A stretch of DNA of 64,000 bases. It comes from CTSoil-043 sp963821235. Its GTDB lineage: Bacteria > Chloroflexota > Limnocylindria > Limnocylindrales > CSP1-4. Shown here piece after piece: positions 52,661-62,116 of this stretch. The DNA is taken from contig CAWGCS010000001.1 in the NCBI GenBank assembly GCA_963821235.1, forward strand, positions 372,001 through 436,000. Direction: 5' to 3'. Position 1 is the first letter of the stretch, and each line of letters starts with the position of its first letter. Position numbers and translations under genes: made by a program. The notes below the pieces were generated by a model. The model searched no databases. It was not told the origin of the DNA and was given only the letters and a program-made list of their open reading frames with translations.

Positions 52661-53671
52661 TCAGGCGGACCCCTCCCGCATCGCTCCCGATCGTAGCGAC
52701 GCCGCGGCGATGCGATCAGCGTCCTCCGCGTCGCCGGGCGCCATGAGCGCCGGCGGCAGCGCCGCCTCGCCGCCGGCGGGGGTGTAGTAGCGGCGGTACT
52801 CGCCCGGCGACATCGCGCACGAGCGGTAGAAGACCTTGTAGAACTGGTACATGTTGGTGTAGCTGACGGCCCGGGCGATCTCGGCGACGGAGAGGTCCGT
52901 GCTCAGCAGCAGCCGCTTCGCCTCCGCCACCCGGACGTGGGTGACGTACTCCTTGAAGCTCACCCCGGTGACGTCCTTGAACACGTGGCGCATGCGGCTC
53001 GGGCTTACGTGGACGATGCCGGCCACGTCGTCGAGGCTGATGCTCTCGCGGCAGTGGCGGTCGATGTGGGCGAGCACCGGCCGGATCTGCTCCCGGCGGT
53101 CGGCCGCGGCACGCGCCGCGGAGGCCCTCGAACCCGACCCGCGATGCCGGTTGACCAGTGCCAGCGCGCGGCGCAGCGTCGCGTCGGCCAGCTGGAGCTC
53201 CGCCGGGTCGTGCCGCTCCCAGGTCTCCCGCAGCTCGCGCAGGACCGGGGCCACCTCCTCGGCGAGCGCCGACCAGCCGCGAATCCGTGGCGAGGTCGTG
53301 CGCTCGTCGATCCGGAACGGCGCGAGGTACCCCAGGTCGAGCTCGCGACAGCCCGGGCCGGCGATCAGCTCGGGCCGGAACAGCACGAGGAGCAGGCGGA
53401 GCGACGTCCCCTGGTCGGCCAGCGCGGCGTGCGGCTGGGAGTTGTCGATGAAGAAGATGTCGCCGATCTCGGCCCGCAGGGTGCGGCGGCCGAACAGGAA
53501 CGCACCGCGGCCCTCCAGGACCAGGGCGACCTCGAGGTAGTCGTGCCAGTGCATCCGGTCGCGGTCGCCCTGCGCGACGTGCTCGAGCACGACGAGGGGA
53601 AAGCAGGGGTCCATCTCCTGCTGCCAGACGTAGACGGCCATGGTCGGACCGTAGGCGTCCCCCAGCCGCAT
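52661..53671 (-). CDS. AraC-family transcriptional regulator
   Basis: A 336-residue regulator. Residues about 20-130 form a cupin sensor (MHWHDYLEVALVLEGRGAF, GDIFFIDNSQPHAALA). The C-terminal double HTH (SISLDDVAGIVHVSPSRMRH, VTGVSFKEYVTHVRVAEAKR, YQFYKVFYRSCAMSPGEYRR) is AraC-type. Divergent from the big flavin oxidoreductase gene and upstream of the GNAT and ROK genes, so it may control both directions. ATG 53671 or 53641. Confidence 0.92.
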   Translation of the reverse strand: MRLGDAYGPTMAVYVWQQEMDPCFPLVVLEHVAQGDRDRMHWHDYLEVALVLEGRGAFLFGRRTLRAEIGDIFFIDNSQPHAALADQGTSLRLLLVLFRPELIAGPGCRELDLGYLAPFRIDERTTSPRIRGWSALAEEVAPVLRELRETWERHDPAELQLADATLRRALALVNRHRGSGSRASAARAAADRREQIRPVLAHIDRHCRESISLDDVAGIVHVSPSRMRHVFKDVTGVSFKEYVTHVRVAEAKRLLLSTDLSVAEIARAVSYTNMYQFYKVFYRSCAMSPGEYRRYYTPAGGEAALPPALMAPGDAEDADRIAAASLRSGAMREGSA

Positions 53672-53823
53672 CGGACAGGGCCGCTTGGATCGATTCGGAT
53701 GCGCCCATCGGACCGTGCAGCCGCTTCTGCCACATCATCGACCCGCTCTGGCATTGCCCGCGCGGTCCGCACGAGCCAGCATCGAGGTGTCGCGATCTGC
53801 CCGCCACCAGGAGTGATCCGGTC

Positions 53824-56016
53824 ATGGCCTTCCCGCACCTCTTCAGCCCCCTCCAGCTCGGGAACCTCGAGCTCCCCAACCGCATCGTCCACGTGCCGAC
53901 CGACGTCAGCTCGTCGCACGCGGACGGCGAGGTGAGCGAGCGCGACATCCACCACCACTCCGACATCGCCCGCGGCGGGACCGGCTTCGTCATCGTCGGC
54001 GCCACGACGCCGGACATGAAGTCGGGCCGCCCGACGGTCACCTGCCTGGTGGCCGACGGCGACAACTACATCCCGGGCCTCGCCCGCCTCGCCGAGGGCA
54101 TGCACCGCTACGGGGCGAAGTGCGCGGTCCAGCTCCAGCACCCGGGCCGCCAGTGCGCGATCCCCCGCTACAACACCCTCGGCGCGACCGACCGCGTCCT
54201 CAAGCTCCCCTGGTCGGCCGGCCACGAGATCGTCTACGAGAACGCCGAGGAGAAGGGCAAGGAGATCCGCGAGGCCTCGATCGCCGAGATCCTCGAGCTC
54301 GTCGACCTCTTCAGCGAGGCCGCCTGGCGGGTGAAGCAGGCCGACTTCGACGCCGTCGAGCTCCACGCCGCGCACGGGTACCTCCTGTCGGAGTTCATGA
54401 GCCCGTACCTCAACATGCGGACCGACCGCTTCGGCGGGTCGTTCGAGAACCGGATGCGGTTCCCGCTCGCCGTCATCGACTCGATCAGGAAGAAGTGCGG
54501 TCGGAGCTTTCCCGTGCTCGTCCGCTACTCGTTCGAGGAGTGGTGCGAGGGCGGCCGCGGGATGGAGGAGGGCCTCGAGACCGCGCGCGTCCTCGAGCGC
54601 GCCGGCTGCGCGGCGCTCGACCTCTCCCAGGGCATGCAGGAGAGCCCGGGCGCCGGCTTCGACCCGATGCACTACCCGCAGGGCTGGGCGACGTATGCCG
54701 CCGAGGCGACGAAGAAGGCGGTCCGCATCCCGGTCATCACGAGCCACTCCCTGCGCGACCCGGAGTACTGCGAGCAGATCCTCGCCGAGGGCAAGACCGA
54801 CCTGGTCGGCCTGGCCCGCCAGCTCCTCGCCGACCCGTACTGGCCGGTCAAGGCGAAGTACGGCCGGGTGAGGTCGATCCGCCGCTGCATCTCCTGCCTG
54901 GGCGGCTGCTGGCAGGAGTCGCTCATGGCGAAGAAGGAGATCGCCTGCTCGGTCAACGCCGCCTGCGGCAACCCGGCGTTCGCCGAGATGAAGCCCACGT
55001 CGAAGCCGGTGAACGTCGCCGTCGTCGGCGGCGGGCCGGCCGGGATGGAGGCGGCCCGCGTCGCCACCGAGCGCGGCCATCGGGTGACCCTCTTCGAGAA
55101 GCACGCCGAGCTGGGTGGGGCGATGCTCTACGTCTGCCTCGTCCCCGGCAAGGAGAAGATGCGCTGGTACCTGGACTGGATCCGGGACCAGGTCCTCGAG
55201 CTCAAGGTCGACGTCCGCCTCAACCATGCCCCGACGGTCGACGAGCTGCGCGGCTTCGACGTCGTCCTCAACGCGACCGGCGCCGCGTCGTACGTGCCGG
55301 ACGTCGCCGGCGACGCCTCGCGCGTCGTCCCCTTCGAGGAGGCGATGGCCTGCCCGAAGATCGCCTGCGAGTGCCACCCGGGCGGGCGTCGGATGCGTAA
55401 GCTCGGGTCCCGGGTCCTCCTGTGGGGCGACAGCTACGCGGCGACCGACACGGCGGCGTTCCTGGCCGACATCGGCAAGGAGCTCACGATCGTCACGGAG
55501 AACCGCGAGTTCGCCGCCGACTGCGAGGTCATCCACATGTACGTCCTGCGCAAGCGATTCGCGCAGGGCGACGCCGAGGTCCTCCACTCGCGGCCGTACA
55601 AGCACCCCGTCACGGTCATCACGAGCACCACGGTCGAGTCGATCGAGGGCGGCGCGGTCGTCCTCCGCGATAGCGAGTTCCGGCGGACGCGCCTGGAGGT
55701 CGACGACATCGTCACCTGCCACACCCGGCCGGTCGCCGCCCTCTTCGGCGAGCTGCGGGCCGCCGGCGTCAACGTGGTCAACGTCGGCGACGCGGTCCGG
55801 CCGCGGAACCTGTACCACGCGGTGAAGGAGGGTTCGACGTTCGGCCTGATGGTGGACGAGCACCTCCTCTTCAACCCGAACGGGGCCATCCTCAACGAGC
55901 TGCCGATGGACGTCCTCGGCCAGCTCACCCGCGAGGAGGGCCCGTCCTACAACGCCGAGCGGATGCGCGAGCTGGCCGGCGTGGCCGGCGGCGGGAACGA
56001 GGTGTCGAGGGGCTGA
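53824..56016 (+). CDS. NADH:flavin oxidoreductase, 2,4-dienoyl-CoA-reductase-like
   Basis: A 730-residue three-domain enzyme. Residues 1-360: Old Yellow Enzyme TIM barrel (FSPLQLGNLELPNRIV, VQLQHPGRQ, ELHAAHGYLLSEFMSPYLN). Residues about 360-390: [4Fe-4S] cysteines in CISCLGGCWQ and IACSVNAACG (C-x2-C-x3-C-x11/12-C). Residues about 395-730: FAD/NAD(P) domain (VAVVGGGPAGMEAARVA, RVLLWGDSYAATDTAAFLA). Same architecture as FadH, trimethylamine dehydrogenase and bile-acid-type reductases. AGGAG lies upstream of ATG 53824. Divergent from AraC, which may regulate it. Substrate unknown; not in a fatty-acid context. Confidence 0.9.
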   Translation: MAFPHLFSPLQLGNLELPNRIVHVPTDVSSSHADGEVSERDIHHHSDIARGGTGFVIVGATTPDMKSGRPTVTCLVADGDNYIPGLARLAEGMHRYGAKCAVQLQHPGRQCAIPRYNTLGATDRVLKLPWSAGHEIVYENAEEKGKEIREASIAEILELVDLFSEAAWRVKQADFDAVELHAAHGYLLSEFMSPYLNMRTDRFGGSFENRMRFPLAVIDSIRKKCGRSFPVLVRYSFEEWCEGGRGMEEGLETARVLERAGCAALDLSQGMQESPGAGFDPMHYPQGWATYAAEATKKAVRIPVITSHSLRDPEYCEQILAEGKTDLVGLARQLLADPYWPVKAKYGRVRSIRRCISCLGGCWQESLMAKKEIACSVNAACGNPAFAEMKPTSKPVNVAVVGGGPAGMEAARVATERGHRVTLFEKHAELGGAMLYVCLVPGKEKMRWYLDWIRDQVLELKVDVRLNHAPTVDELRGFDVVLNATGAASYVPDVAGDASRVVPFEEAMACPKIACECHPGGRRMRKLGSRVLLWGDSYAATDTAAFLADIGKELTIVTENREFAADCEVIHMYVLRKRFAQGDAEVLHSRPYKHPVTVITSTTVESIEGGAVVLRDSEFRRTRLEVDDIVTCHTRPVAALFGELRAAGVNVVNVGDAVRPRNLYHAVKEGSTFGLMVDEHLLFNPNGAILNELPMDVLGQLTREEGPSYNAERMRELAGVAGGGNEVSRG

Positions 56017-56064
56017 TCCCCCCGGCAGCCGGGCAGGCGGTCTTGATGGGCGGCGCCAGGAGGG

Positions 56065-57198
56065 TCAGCGAGCCCCTCCGACCCACTCGTCCGCGCCGCG
56101 CATCACCCGGCTGACCCGCAGGTCGTCGTCGAGGATCACGAGGTCGGCCCGCTGGCCGGCCTCGAGCCGACCTCGGTCCGTCACGCCCAGCAGGGCCAGG
56201 GGGCTGCGGCTCGCTGCCGCCGCCGCGACCGGCAACGGCATGCCCGACCGGACGAGGTTGCGCACGGCCGTGTCGAGGGCGATGACCGAGCCGGCGAGCG
56301 TGTCCGTCCCCGCGAGCGTGATGCGGTCGCCCCGGTTCTCGACGGCGAGCCCGCCGATGGTCCCCGGGCCGGGTGGCGTCCCGGCGAGCGCGAGGGCGTC
56401 GCTGACCAGGATCAGCCGGTCCGCCGGCTTCGTACGGGTGATGATCGGCCAGAGCGACTCGTGGACGTGGAACCCGTCGGCGATCAGCTCGACGTAGGCC
56501 GCGTCATCGGTGAGGGCCGCCACCGCGAGGCCCGGGGCGTGGTGGTCGACGCCGATCATGGCGTTGAAGAGGTGCGTCGTCGTCCGGCCGCCCGCCTCGA
56601 AGCCGGCGCGCCCCTGGTGGACGGTGGCCACCGAGTGGCCGAGCGACGCCACGACGCCGCGCTCGCTGAGCCACCCGATGAGGGAGAGGGATCCGGGCTG
56701 CTCCGGGGCGATCGTCATGATCCGCAGGCCGTCGAGGAGCGGCTCCAGGTCCGTCCGCGCGACCTCCTGGGCGGCCCGGATGAAGGCCGGGTTCTGGGCA
56801 CCCTTCTTCTGGGCGGCGAGGAACGGCCCCTCGAGGTTGAACCCGAGCGGCATCGCCCCGTCGAGCGGCGCCCCCGGCGCCCAGGCCCGGACCCGCTCGG
56901 CGAACTCGCGGAGCACCCCGAGCCCGGCCGTCACGGCGGTCGGGAGGAAGGAGGTGACCCCGTGGCGCAGGAGCGCCCGGGCCATCCCGTCGAGATCCTC
57001 GGCCGAACCCATCGCGTCGTGCCCGCCCCAGCCGTGGACGTGGACGTCGACGTATCCCGGGACGACGATCGGCCCGGCCGCCTCGGCCTCGTCCAGCTCG
57101 ACGGCGACGATGACGCCGTCCGTCACGGCGAGGCGCCCCGGCGTCACCCGGTCCTCGAGGACCAGCCGGCCCCGGACGATCTGCTGCCGGTCAGCCAT
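56065..57198 (-). CDS. nagA: N-acetylglucosamine-6-phosphate deacetylase
   Basis: A 377-residue amidohydrolase. VDVHVHGWGGHDAM gives the metal-site HxH, FNLEGPFLAAQKKGAQNP the metal-ligand Glu and family signature, then VASLGHSVATVHQ, TTHLFNAMIGVDHHAPG, LVSDALAL with the catalytic Asp, and GRLEAGQRADLVILD at the end, all typical of NagA. It removes acetate from GlcNAc-6-phosphate. ATG 57198 overlaps the upstream gene by eight bases. Last gene of an operon with a transporter, kinase, GntR and a UroD-like protein. NagB is not in the window. Confidence 0.93.
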   Translation of the reverse strand: MADRQQIVRGRLVLEDRVTPGRLAVTDGVIVAVELDEAEAAGPIVVPGYVDVHVHGWGGHDAMGSAEDLDGMARALLRHGVTSFLPTAVTAGLGVLREFAERVRAWAPGAPLDGAMPLGFNLEGPFLAAQKKGAQNPAFIRAAQEVARTDLEPLLDGLRIMTIAPEQPGSLSLIGWLSERGVVASLGHSVATVHQGRAGFEAGGRTTTHLFNAMIGVDHHAPGLAVAALTDDAAYVELIADGFHVHESLWPIITRTKPADRLILVSDALALAGTPPGPGTIGGLAVENRGDRITLAGTDTLAGSVIALDTAVRNLVRSGMPLPVAAAAASRSPLALLGVTDRGRLEAGQRADLVILDDDLRVSRVMRGADEWVGGAR

Positions 57199-58357
57199 AT
57201 GCCGCCACCTCCCGCCAGGCCTCCCACATCGCGACCAGGTTGGCCGCGGGGACGTTCGGTTGGACGTTGTGGACCGCCGCGAACACGAACCCGCCCCCGT
57301 CGCGCAGGTCCGCGATCCGCCGCCGGACCTCGGCCCGCACCTCGTCCGGCCTACCCAGGCCGAGGATGCGCTGCGTGTCGACGCCGCCACCCCAGAAGAC
57401 CAGGTCGCGCCCGAACTCGCGCTTGAGCGCCGCGCCGTCCATGCCCGCCGCCGACACCTGGACCGGGTTGAGGATGTCGATCCCGATCTCGACGAGGTCG
57501 GGGATCAGGTCCCGGACGGCGCCGCAGGTGTGGAAGAAGACCTTCGCCGCGGTGCGCGCCCGGAGGAAGGCGAAGAGCTCCCGGTGGAGCGGCTTGACGA
57601 GGCTGCGATAGGTCGCCGGGGAGAAGAGGGGACGGTCCTGACCGCCCAGGTCGTCGGCCTCCCCGACGACGTCCACGAGGTCGCCGACCTCCCGGAGGGC
57701 GCGCTCCCAGTAGGCGAGCTTGACCTCGAGGATCCGCTCCATGATCCGCCGGGCGCGTGCCGGCTCCGCGGCCAGGTCCAGGTAGCCGTCCTCGAAGCCG
57801 CGCATCTTGAAGAGGCCCTCGGTGAGCCCGCCGCAGATCGAGCCGACGTGGACGGCGCGTCCTTCCTCGAGCGCGATCCGCCGGGCGGCGTCCCCCATGC
57901 CCGCGAAGCGCCCGGGATCGAGCGCGTCCGGCCAGGGGAACCCATCGATCGCCGCGGCGTCCACCTCGCCCGCCAGGGGCGCGTCGAACGAGTCGAAGTA
58001 GAGCCCGTCGCGGCTGGGCATCCGCCGGCCGACGCCCCACTCGTCGCGGTAGCTCACGAACGTCCCGTCGTCGGCCATCTCACGGCGGTACGTTGACGCC
58101 GGGCGCGGCGCGACGAGGCCCACGTCGCAGCCGAGGGCGTCCGCGAGGTCGGGCTCGACCTCCGCCAGCTGCTGGGTCAGGTCGCCGACCCGCGCCTCGC
58201 CGGGCGGCAGGCCGAGCGCCGCGCGGAGGGGCCCATGGGCGCGCAGGTGGATCCCGGTCACCCGCGAGCCTCCGAGGTCGAAGGGGATCCGGTCGGGCTC
58301 CCGGTGGTCGAGCGCCAGGCGGACGCGGGTTCGCGAGGAGCCCGGCGGATGGCTCAC
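57191..58357 (-). CDS. Uroporphyrinogen decarboxylase-like (URO-D/MtaA) protein
   Basis: A 388-residue URO-D-superfamily TIM barrel. RVRLALDHREPDRIPFDLGG is the family start, DGFPWPDALD and SICGGLTEGLFKMRGFEDGY follow, and FFHTCGAVRDLIPDLVEIG carries the His-x-Cys motif that binds zinc in MtaA/MtbA methyltransferases; NPVQVSAAGMD and FWGGGVDTQ come next. The catalytic residues of true haem-pathway URO-D are not obvious, so it is probably not a haem enzyme. GTG 58357 overlaps the GntR stop. Relatives are often found in sugar operons, with unknown function. Confidence 0.85.
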   Translation of the reverse strand: MSHPPGSSRTRVRLALDHREPDRIPFDLGGSRVTGIHLRAHGPLRAALGLPPGEARVGDLTQQLAEVEPDLADALGCDVGLVAPRPASTYRREMADDGTFVSYRDEWGVGRRMPSRDGLYFDSFDAPLAGEVDAAAIDGFPWPDALDPGRFAGMGDAARRIALEEGRAVHVGSICGGLTEGLFKMRGFEDGYLDLAAEPARARRIMERILEVKLAYWERALREVGDLVDVVGEADDLGGQDRPLFSPATYRSLVKPLHRELFAFLRARTAAKVFFHTCGAVRDLIPDLVEIGIDILNPVQVSAAGMDGAALKREFGRDLVFWGGGVDTQRILGLGRPDEVRAEVRRRIADLRDGGGFVFAAVHNVQPNVPAANLVAMWEAWREVAAYG

Positions 58358-59109
58358 GGCGTGGTGTCTCTCGCCGCAGCGGCCCCGACGGCGCCGTCCT
58401 CCATCTCGAACGCCACGTCCAGCGCGTACCGCCCGGCCGGGTACCGCGACTCGGTGGCCTCGACGGCACGGCCCTGGATGTCGCGGATGACCCGTCGCTC
58501 CACGAGCAGCGGCGTCCCGCGCGGGACGCCCAGGAGCCGCGCATCCTCGGAGGTCGCCGCCGCCGCGAAGATCGTCGCGCTGCCCCGGCGGAGGTGGATG
58601 CCCGCCGCCGCCAGGGCCGCGTGGAGGGACCCCGTCTCGAGGTCGGCCGCCATCACCGCGGCAGCGGTGCGCCGCACGAGGACCGCCGTCTCGATCGCGA
58701 TCGGCTCGTCGTCGGCGACCCGGAGCCGGCGAAGCACGACGACGGGCTCGGCGTCGTCCACGCCCAGCGTCGCCGCCTCGTCCGGCGTCGACGGGCGGGT
58801 CTCGCGAGCGAGGATCCGGGAGCTCGGCCGCCGGCCGCGATGCCGCATCTCGCGCGAGAACGGCATCAGCTGGTTCGCTCGCCGGTGGGCCCCGGCCTGG
58901 GCGACGACGCTCCCACGCCCGGGCATGCGCATCACGAGCCCTTCGTCGGCGAGGCGCTGCATCGCGTGCCTGGCCGTCATCCGGCTGACCCCCCACTCGC
59001 GGCAGAGGGCCGCGTCGGAGGGGAGCGCGTCGCCGGGGCGCAGGATCGCAATCCGGGCCCGCAGCGCTTCCTCGATCTCGCGGTAGCGTGGGAGCTGGAA
59101 GTCCGGCAT
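58354..59109 (-). CDS. GntR/HutC-family regulator
   Basis: A 251-residue regulator. N-terminal winged helix (YREIEEALRARIAILRPGDALP, REWGVSRMTARHAMQRLADE), then a UTRA ligand domain (REMRHRGRRPSSRILARETR, LLVERRVIRDIQGRAVE). Sugar-phosphate-binding GntR proteins of this type (NagR) control amino-sugar genes. ATG 59109 shares one base with the ROK stop. In the middle of the operon it probably controls. Confidence 0.92.
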   Translation of the reverse strand: MPDFQLPRYREIEEALRARIAILRPGDALPSDAALCREWGVSRMTARHAMQRLADEGLVMRMPGRGSVVAQAGAHRRANQLMPFSREMRHRGRRPSSRILARETRPSTPDEAATLGVDDAEPVVVLRRLRVADDEPIAIETAVLVRRTAAAVMAADLETGSLHAALAAAGIHLRRGSATIFAAAATSEDARLLGVPRGTPLLVERRVIRDIQGRAVEATESRYPAGRYALDVAFEMEDGAVGAAAARDTTP

Positions 59110-60098
59110 CAGGGGTGCGAATCCCGATCCGGGCCGGGGCCCGGGCTGGCCGCTTCTGCCGCTCGCTCCGCCCCGTGGATCGCCGCGCCGATCGCCCCTG
59201 CGAGCGTGCCCAGCTCGGCGATCACGATGGCCACCTCGTCCGCGGAGGTGGTCCTGACGCGGCGCGCGATCTCCGCCCGGATCGGGCCCAGGAGGAGCTC
59301 GCCGGCGGCGGCGACGCCGCCGCCGATGACGATGCGGTCCGGCGTGATCACCGTCACCATGTTGGCGATGCCGATCCCGAGGTAGCGGCCGACGTCCGCC
59401 AGCCCGGCCCGGGCCCGCGAGTCGCCGGCCTGCGCCGCCCGGACCGCCTCCTCCGCCGTGGCCGTGCCACATGCGGCGGCGATCTGGTCCGCCCGGGCAT
59501 AGGCCTCGACGCAGCCGCGGTTGCCGCACCCGCACCACGGGCCGTCGGGGTCGATCGTCTGGTGGCCGAGCTCGCCGGCGGTGCCGTCGTGCCCCTGGTG
59601 GACGCGGCCCCCGATCGCGATGACGCCGCCCACGCCGGTCCCGAGGGTCAGCCCGACCATCGACGCGGCCCCACGGCCGGCCCCGAGGCGCAGCTCGGCC
59701 AGCCCGAAGGCGCGCGCGTCGTTGATGAGATAGGTCGGTGCGCCGGCGGCGCGGGCGACGGGCGCCGCCACGGGGTGGCCGGCCCACGCGCCTGGGACGT
59801 TCGGCAGGAATCGCGCCGTGCCGGCCACCGGATCGTAGAGGCCGGCGACGCCGATGCCGACGCTGGAGACCGGTCCGTGCGCGGCGACGGCGGCCGCGGC
59901 CACCTCCGCCAGCTGGGCCACGACGGCGTCCGGCACGTCGGCCGGATCGGGGGTGATCCTCGTCGCGACCCGCCCGTGCTCGACGGTTCGCCAGGCCGCG
60001 TCAGCGTGCCCGACGAGGGCCCACTTGAGGTTCGTCGCGCCGAGGTCGAGGCCGAGGTGCCGGGTCCCCGCCCCTGCTGGCTGCGGCACCCCGTTCAC
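59109..60098 (-). CDS. ROK-family sugar kinase (NagK/glucokinase-like)
   Basis: A 329-residue kinase. LGLDLGATNLKWALV is the phosphate-1 loop, GIGVAGLYDP and LINDARAFGLAE (catalytic Asp) follow, VGLTLGTGVGGVIAIGG phosphate-2, and GELGHQTIDPDGPWCGCGNRGCVE has the ROK zinc ligands (His plus three Cys). No DNA-binding domain, so it is a kinase. With NagA next to it, N-acetylglucosamine or a related sugar is the likely substrate. GTG start. Confidence 0.88.
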   Translation of the reverse strand: MNGVPQPAGAGTRHLGLDLGATNLKWALVGHADAAWRTVEHGRVATRITPDPADVPDAVVAQLAEVAAAAVAAHGPVSSVGIGVAGLYDPVAGTARFLPNVPGAWAGHPVAAPVARAAGAPTYLINDARAFGLAELRLGAGRGAASMVGLTLGTGVGGVIAIGGRVHQGHDGTAGELGHQTIDPDGPWCGCGNRGCVEAYARADQIAAACGTATAEEAVRAAQAGDSRARAGLADVGRYLGIGIANMVTVITPDRIVIGGGVAAAGELLLGPIRAEIARRVRTTSADEVAIVIAELGTLAGAIGAAIHGAERAAEAASPGPGPDRDSHP

Positions 60099-60113
60099 GT
60101 CGACCCCGCCGGC

Positions 60114-61115
60114 TCAGGACTCGGACGTGACGCGGGTGTACGCGGCCGCGACGACGACGATGATCGAGCCGAACACGACCTGGCGCGTGGGCTCGGGCAG
60201 CCCGAGCACCGTCAGGAGGGCCGCGAGCACGGTCAGGATGAGCGCGCCGACGATCGCTCCACCGAAGCCGCCCCGGCCGCCCATGATCGACGTCCCGCCG
60301 ATCACCGCGGCCGCGACCGACGGCAGGACGGAGCTGTCGACGAGCGTCACGCTGGCGGTGTTGTTGAGGCCGGAGACGAGGAGGCCGGCGATGGCCGCCA
60401 GGACCGCCGAGATCACGTAGAGGACGACGAGGACCTGCCACGACCGGGCGCCCGACAGGCGCGCGGCGACCGGGTTGTCGCCGATGGCGTACAGCAGCCG
60501 GCCGTACCCGGTTCGCCGGAGGCCCAGCAGGATCAGGGCGGCCAGCGGCACGAAGACGAGGAGGCTGTTGGGCACGATCCCCAGGAACGTGCCCGATCCG
60601 AGCCAGCGGAGCGCGTCGGGGACTCCCGAGCCCGTCTGGACCGTCTGCAGCTGCCAGACGTTCGCCAGGCCCAGGACGACGAAGCCCATCCCGAGGGTCA
60701 TGATCAGCGGGTGCACCCGGAACACGCCGACGCCGATGCCGGTGAGCAGGCCCGCCAGGGTCGCCGCCGTGAGAGCCACGGCGATCCCGAGGGGCCATCC
60801 CCCGGGGCTGTTGACGAGCGTGGCGGTGACGAACCCGGCCATCGAGGCGACCGCGCCGACCGAGAGGTCGATGCCGCCCGTCAGCATCGTCAGCACCTGG
60901 CACCCGGCGAGGATGGCAAGGGGCACCGACGCACGCAGGATCACGCCCGCCCAGGCGGGGCCGACGATGCCCGGCTGTGCGAGCTGGATCGTCAAGACCA
61001 GGACGAGGAGCAGGCCCGTCAGCGGGATGATGGGCCGGTCGCGGATGAGGTTGCGCCAGGCGGCCGCCGTCAGCCAGGGGTTGCGGGCCCGTTCCGTGCG
61101 CGTCGCCTCGCTCAT
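60114..61115 (-). CDS. Sugar ABC transporter permease (CUT2, RbsC-like) 1
   Basis: A 333-residue BPD_transp_2 permease with about ten TM helices. VLTMLTGGIDLSVGAVAS is the family signature, then LIMTLGMGFVVLGLANV, YAIGDNPVAARLSG and GGTSIMGGRGGFGGAIVG. Overlaps the second permease by four bases (ATGA). Ribose-type transporters carry pentoses or other monosaccharides; the NagA context suggests an amino sugar or a related compound. Confidence 0.92.
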   Translation of the reverse strand: MSEATRTERARNPWLTAAAWRNLIRDRPIIPLTGLLLVLVLTIQLAQPGIVGPAWAGVILRASVPLAILAGCQVLTMLTGGIDLSVGAVASMAGFVTATLVNSPGGWPLGIAVALTAATLAGLLTGIGVGVFRVHPLIMTLGMGFVVLGLANVWQLQTVQTGSGVPDALRWLGSGTFLGIVPNSLLVFVPLAALILLGLRRTGYGRLLYAIGDNPVAARLSGARSWQVLVVLYVISAVLAAIAGLLVSGLNNTASVTLVDSSVLPSVAAAVIGGTSIMGGRGGFGGAIVGALILTVLAALLTVLGLPEPTRQVVFGSIIVVVAAAYTRVTSES

Positions 61116-62116
61116 GCGCGCGCCCTCCGCATCTGGACGAGGCTGCCGACCATCACCACGCCGATCAGGATGACGCCCTGGGCGACGACGGCCAGGTTGG
61201 TGTTGACGTTGAGGAACGTCATGTCGGTCCGGATCAGCTGGAGGACGAGGACGGCGACGATCGGGCCGAAGACACCTCCCCGGCCGCCGGCAAGGCTGAC
61301 GCCGCCGAGGACGACCGCTGCCACGCTCATGAGCGTGTACGGCCCGGGAACGGGCGTCCCGATCCCCGTGCTCGCGGTGAGGGAGAGGCCCGCGAACGCT
61401 GCGAACAGGCCCGTCAGCATGTAGGCCAGCATCTTGGTCCGGCCGACGGACACGCCGCTCCGGAACGCCGCCAGCCGGTTGCTGCCGATCGCGTAGATGG
61501 ACAGGCCGAGCCGGGAGCGCACGACCGGGATCCAGATGATGGCGACGATGATGATCAGGGCGACCGCGGCCTTGGGGATCCATTCGTTGCCCAGCGACCC
61601 GATGACGAGATCCTTGAGCCATTGTGCCGAGCCGCCTCCCGGCGCGGCCCGCACGAGCAGGGCGCAGCCGGCCCACACGAACGACATCGCCAGCGTGACC
61701 ACGATGTCCGGCACGCGCGTCAGGACCACGAGGCCGCCGTTGACCGCGCCGAGCACGAGCCCCAGGAGGAGCACGCCCACGACGACCGCGACGCCGTACT
61801 CCTCGCTCTGGCCCTTCATCGCCGTGGCCGTGACCACGCTGGTGAGCGCCATCATCGATCCGATCGAGAGGTCGATCCCGCCGCCGATCACGACGACCGC
61901 CTGCGCGACGGCGGCCAGGGCAAGCGGCAGTACGGAGGTCGCGAGGCCCTGGAACGCCGCCACCCCGTACTTCGGCTGGACGACCTTGGTGAAGAGCAGG
62001 AGGATGGCGAGGAACGCGATGAGGCTGATCGTCCAGGCATTGCGTCGCACCCACGACGCGAGCGCGTCGGCCGGACGGCTGCGTATGGCTTCCACGGGGG
62101 CGCTCGTCGCGGTCAT
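61112..62116 (-). CDS. Sugar ABC transporter permease (CUT2, RbsC-like) 2
   Basis: A 334-residue BPD_transp_2 permease. VVVIGGGIDLSIGSMMAL, YAIGSNRLAAFRSGVSVG and GGVSLAGGRGGVFGPIVA are the family motifs. It heads the pair of permeases and overlaps the ATPase gene (ATGA). Two distinct permeases imply a heterodimeric membrane channel, as in AI-2/erythritol-type systems. Confidence 0.92.
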   Translation of the reverse strand: MTATSAPVEAIRSRPADALASWVRRNAWTISLIAFLAILLLFTKVVQPKYGVAAFQGLATSVLPLALAAVAQAVVVIGGGIDLSIGSMMALTSVVTATAMKGQSEEYGVAVVVGVLLLGLVLGAVNGGLVVLTRVPDIVVTLAMSFVWAGCALLVRAAPGGGSAQWLKDLVIGSLGNEWIPKAAVALIIIVAIIWIPVVRSRLGLSIYAIGSNRLAAFRSGVSVGRTKMLAYMLTGLFAAFAGLSLTASTGIGTPVPGPYTLMSVAAVVLGGVSLAGGRGGVFGPIVAVLVLQLIRTDMTFLNVNTNLAVVAQGVILIGVVMVGSLVQMRRARA

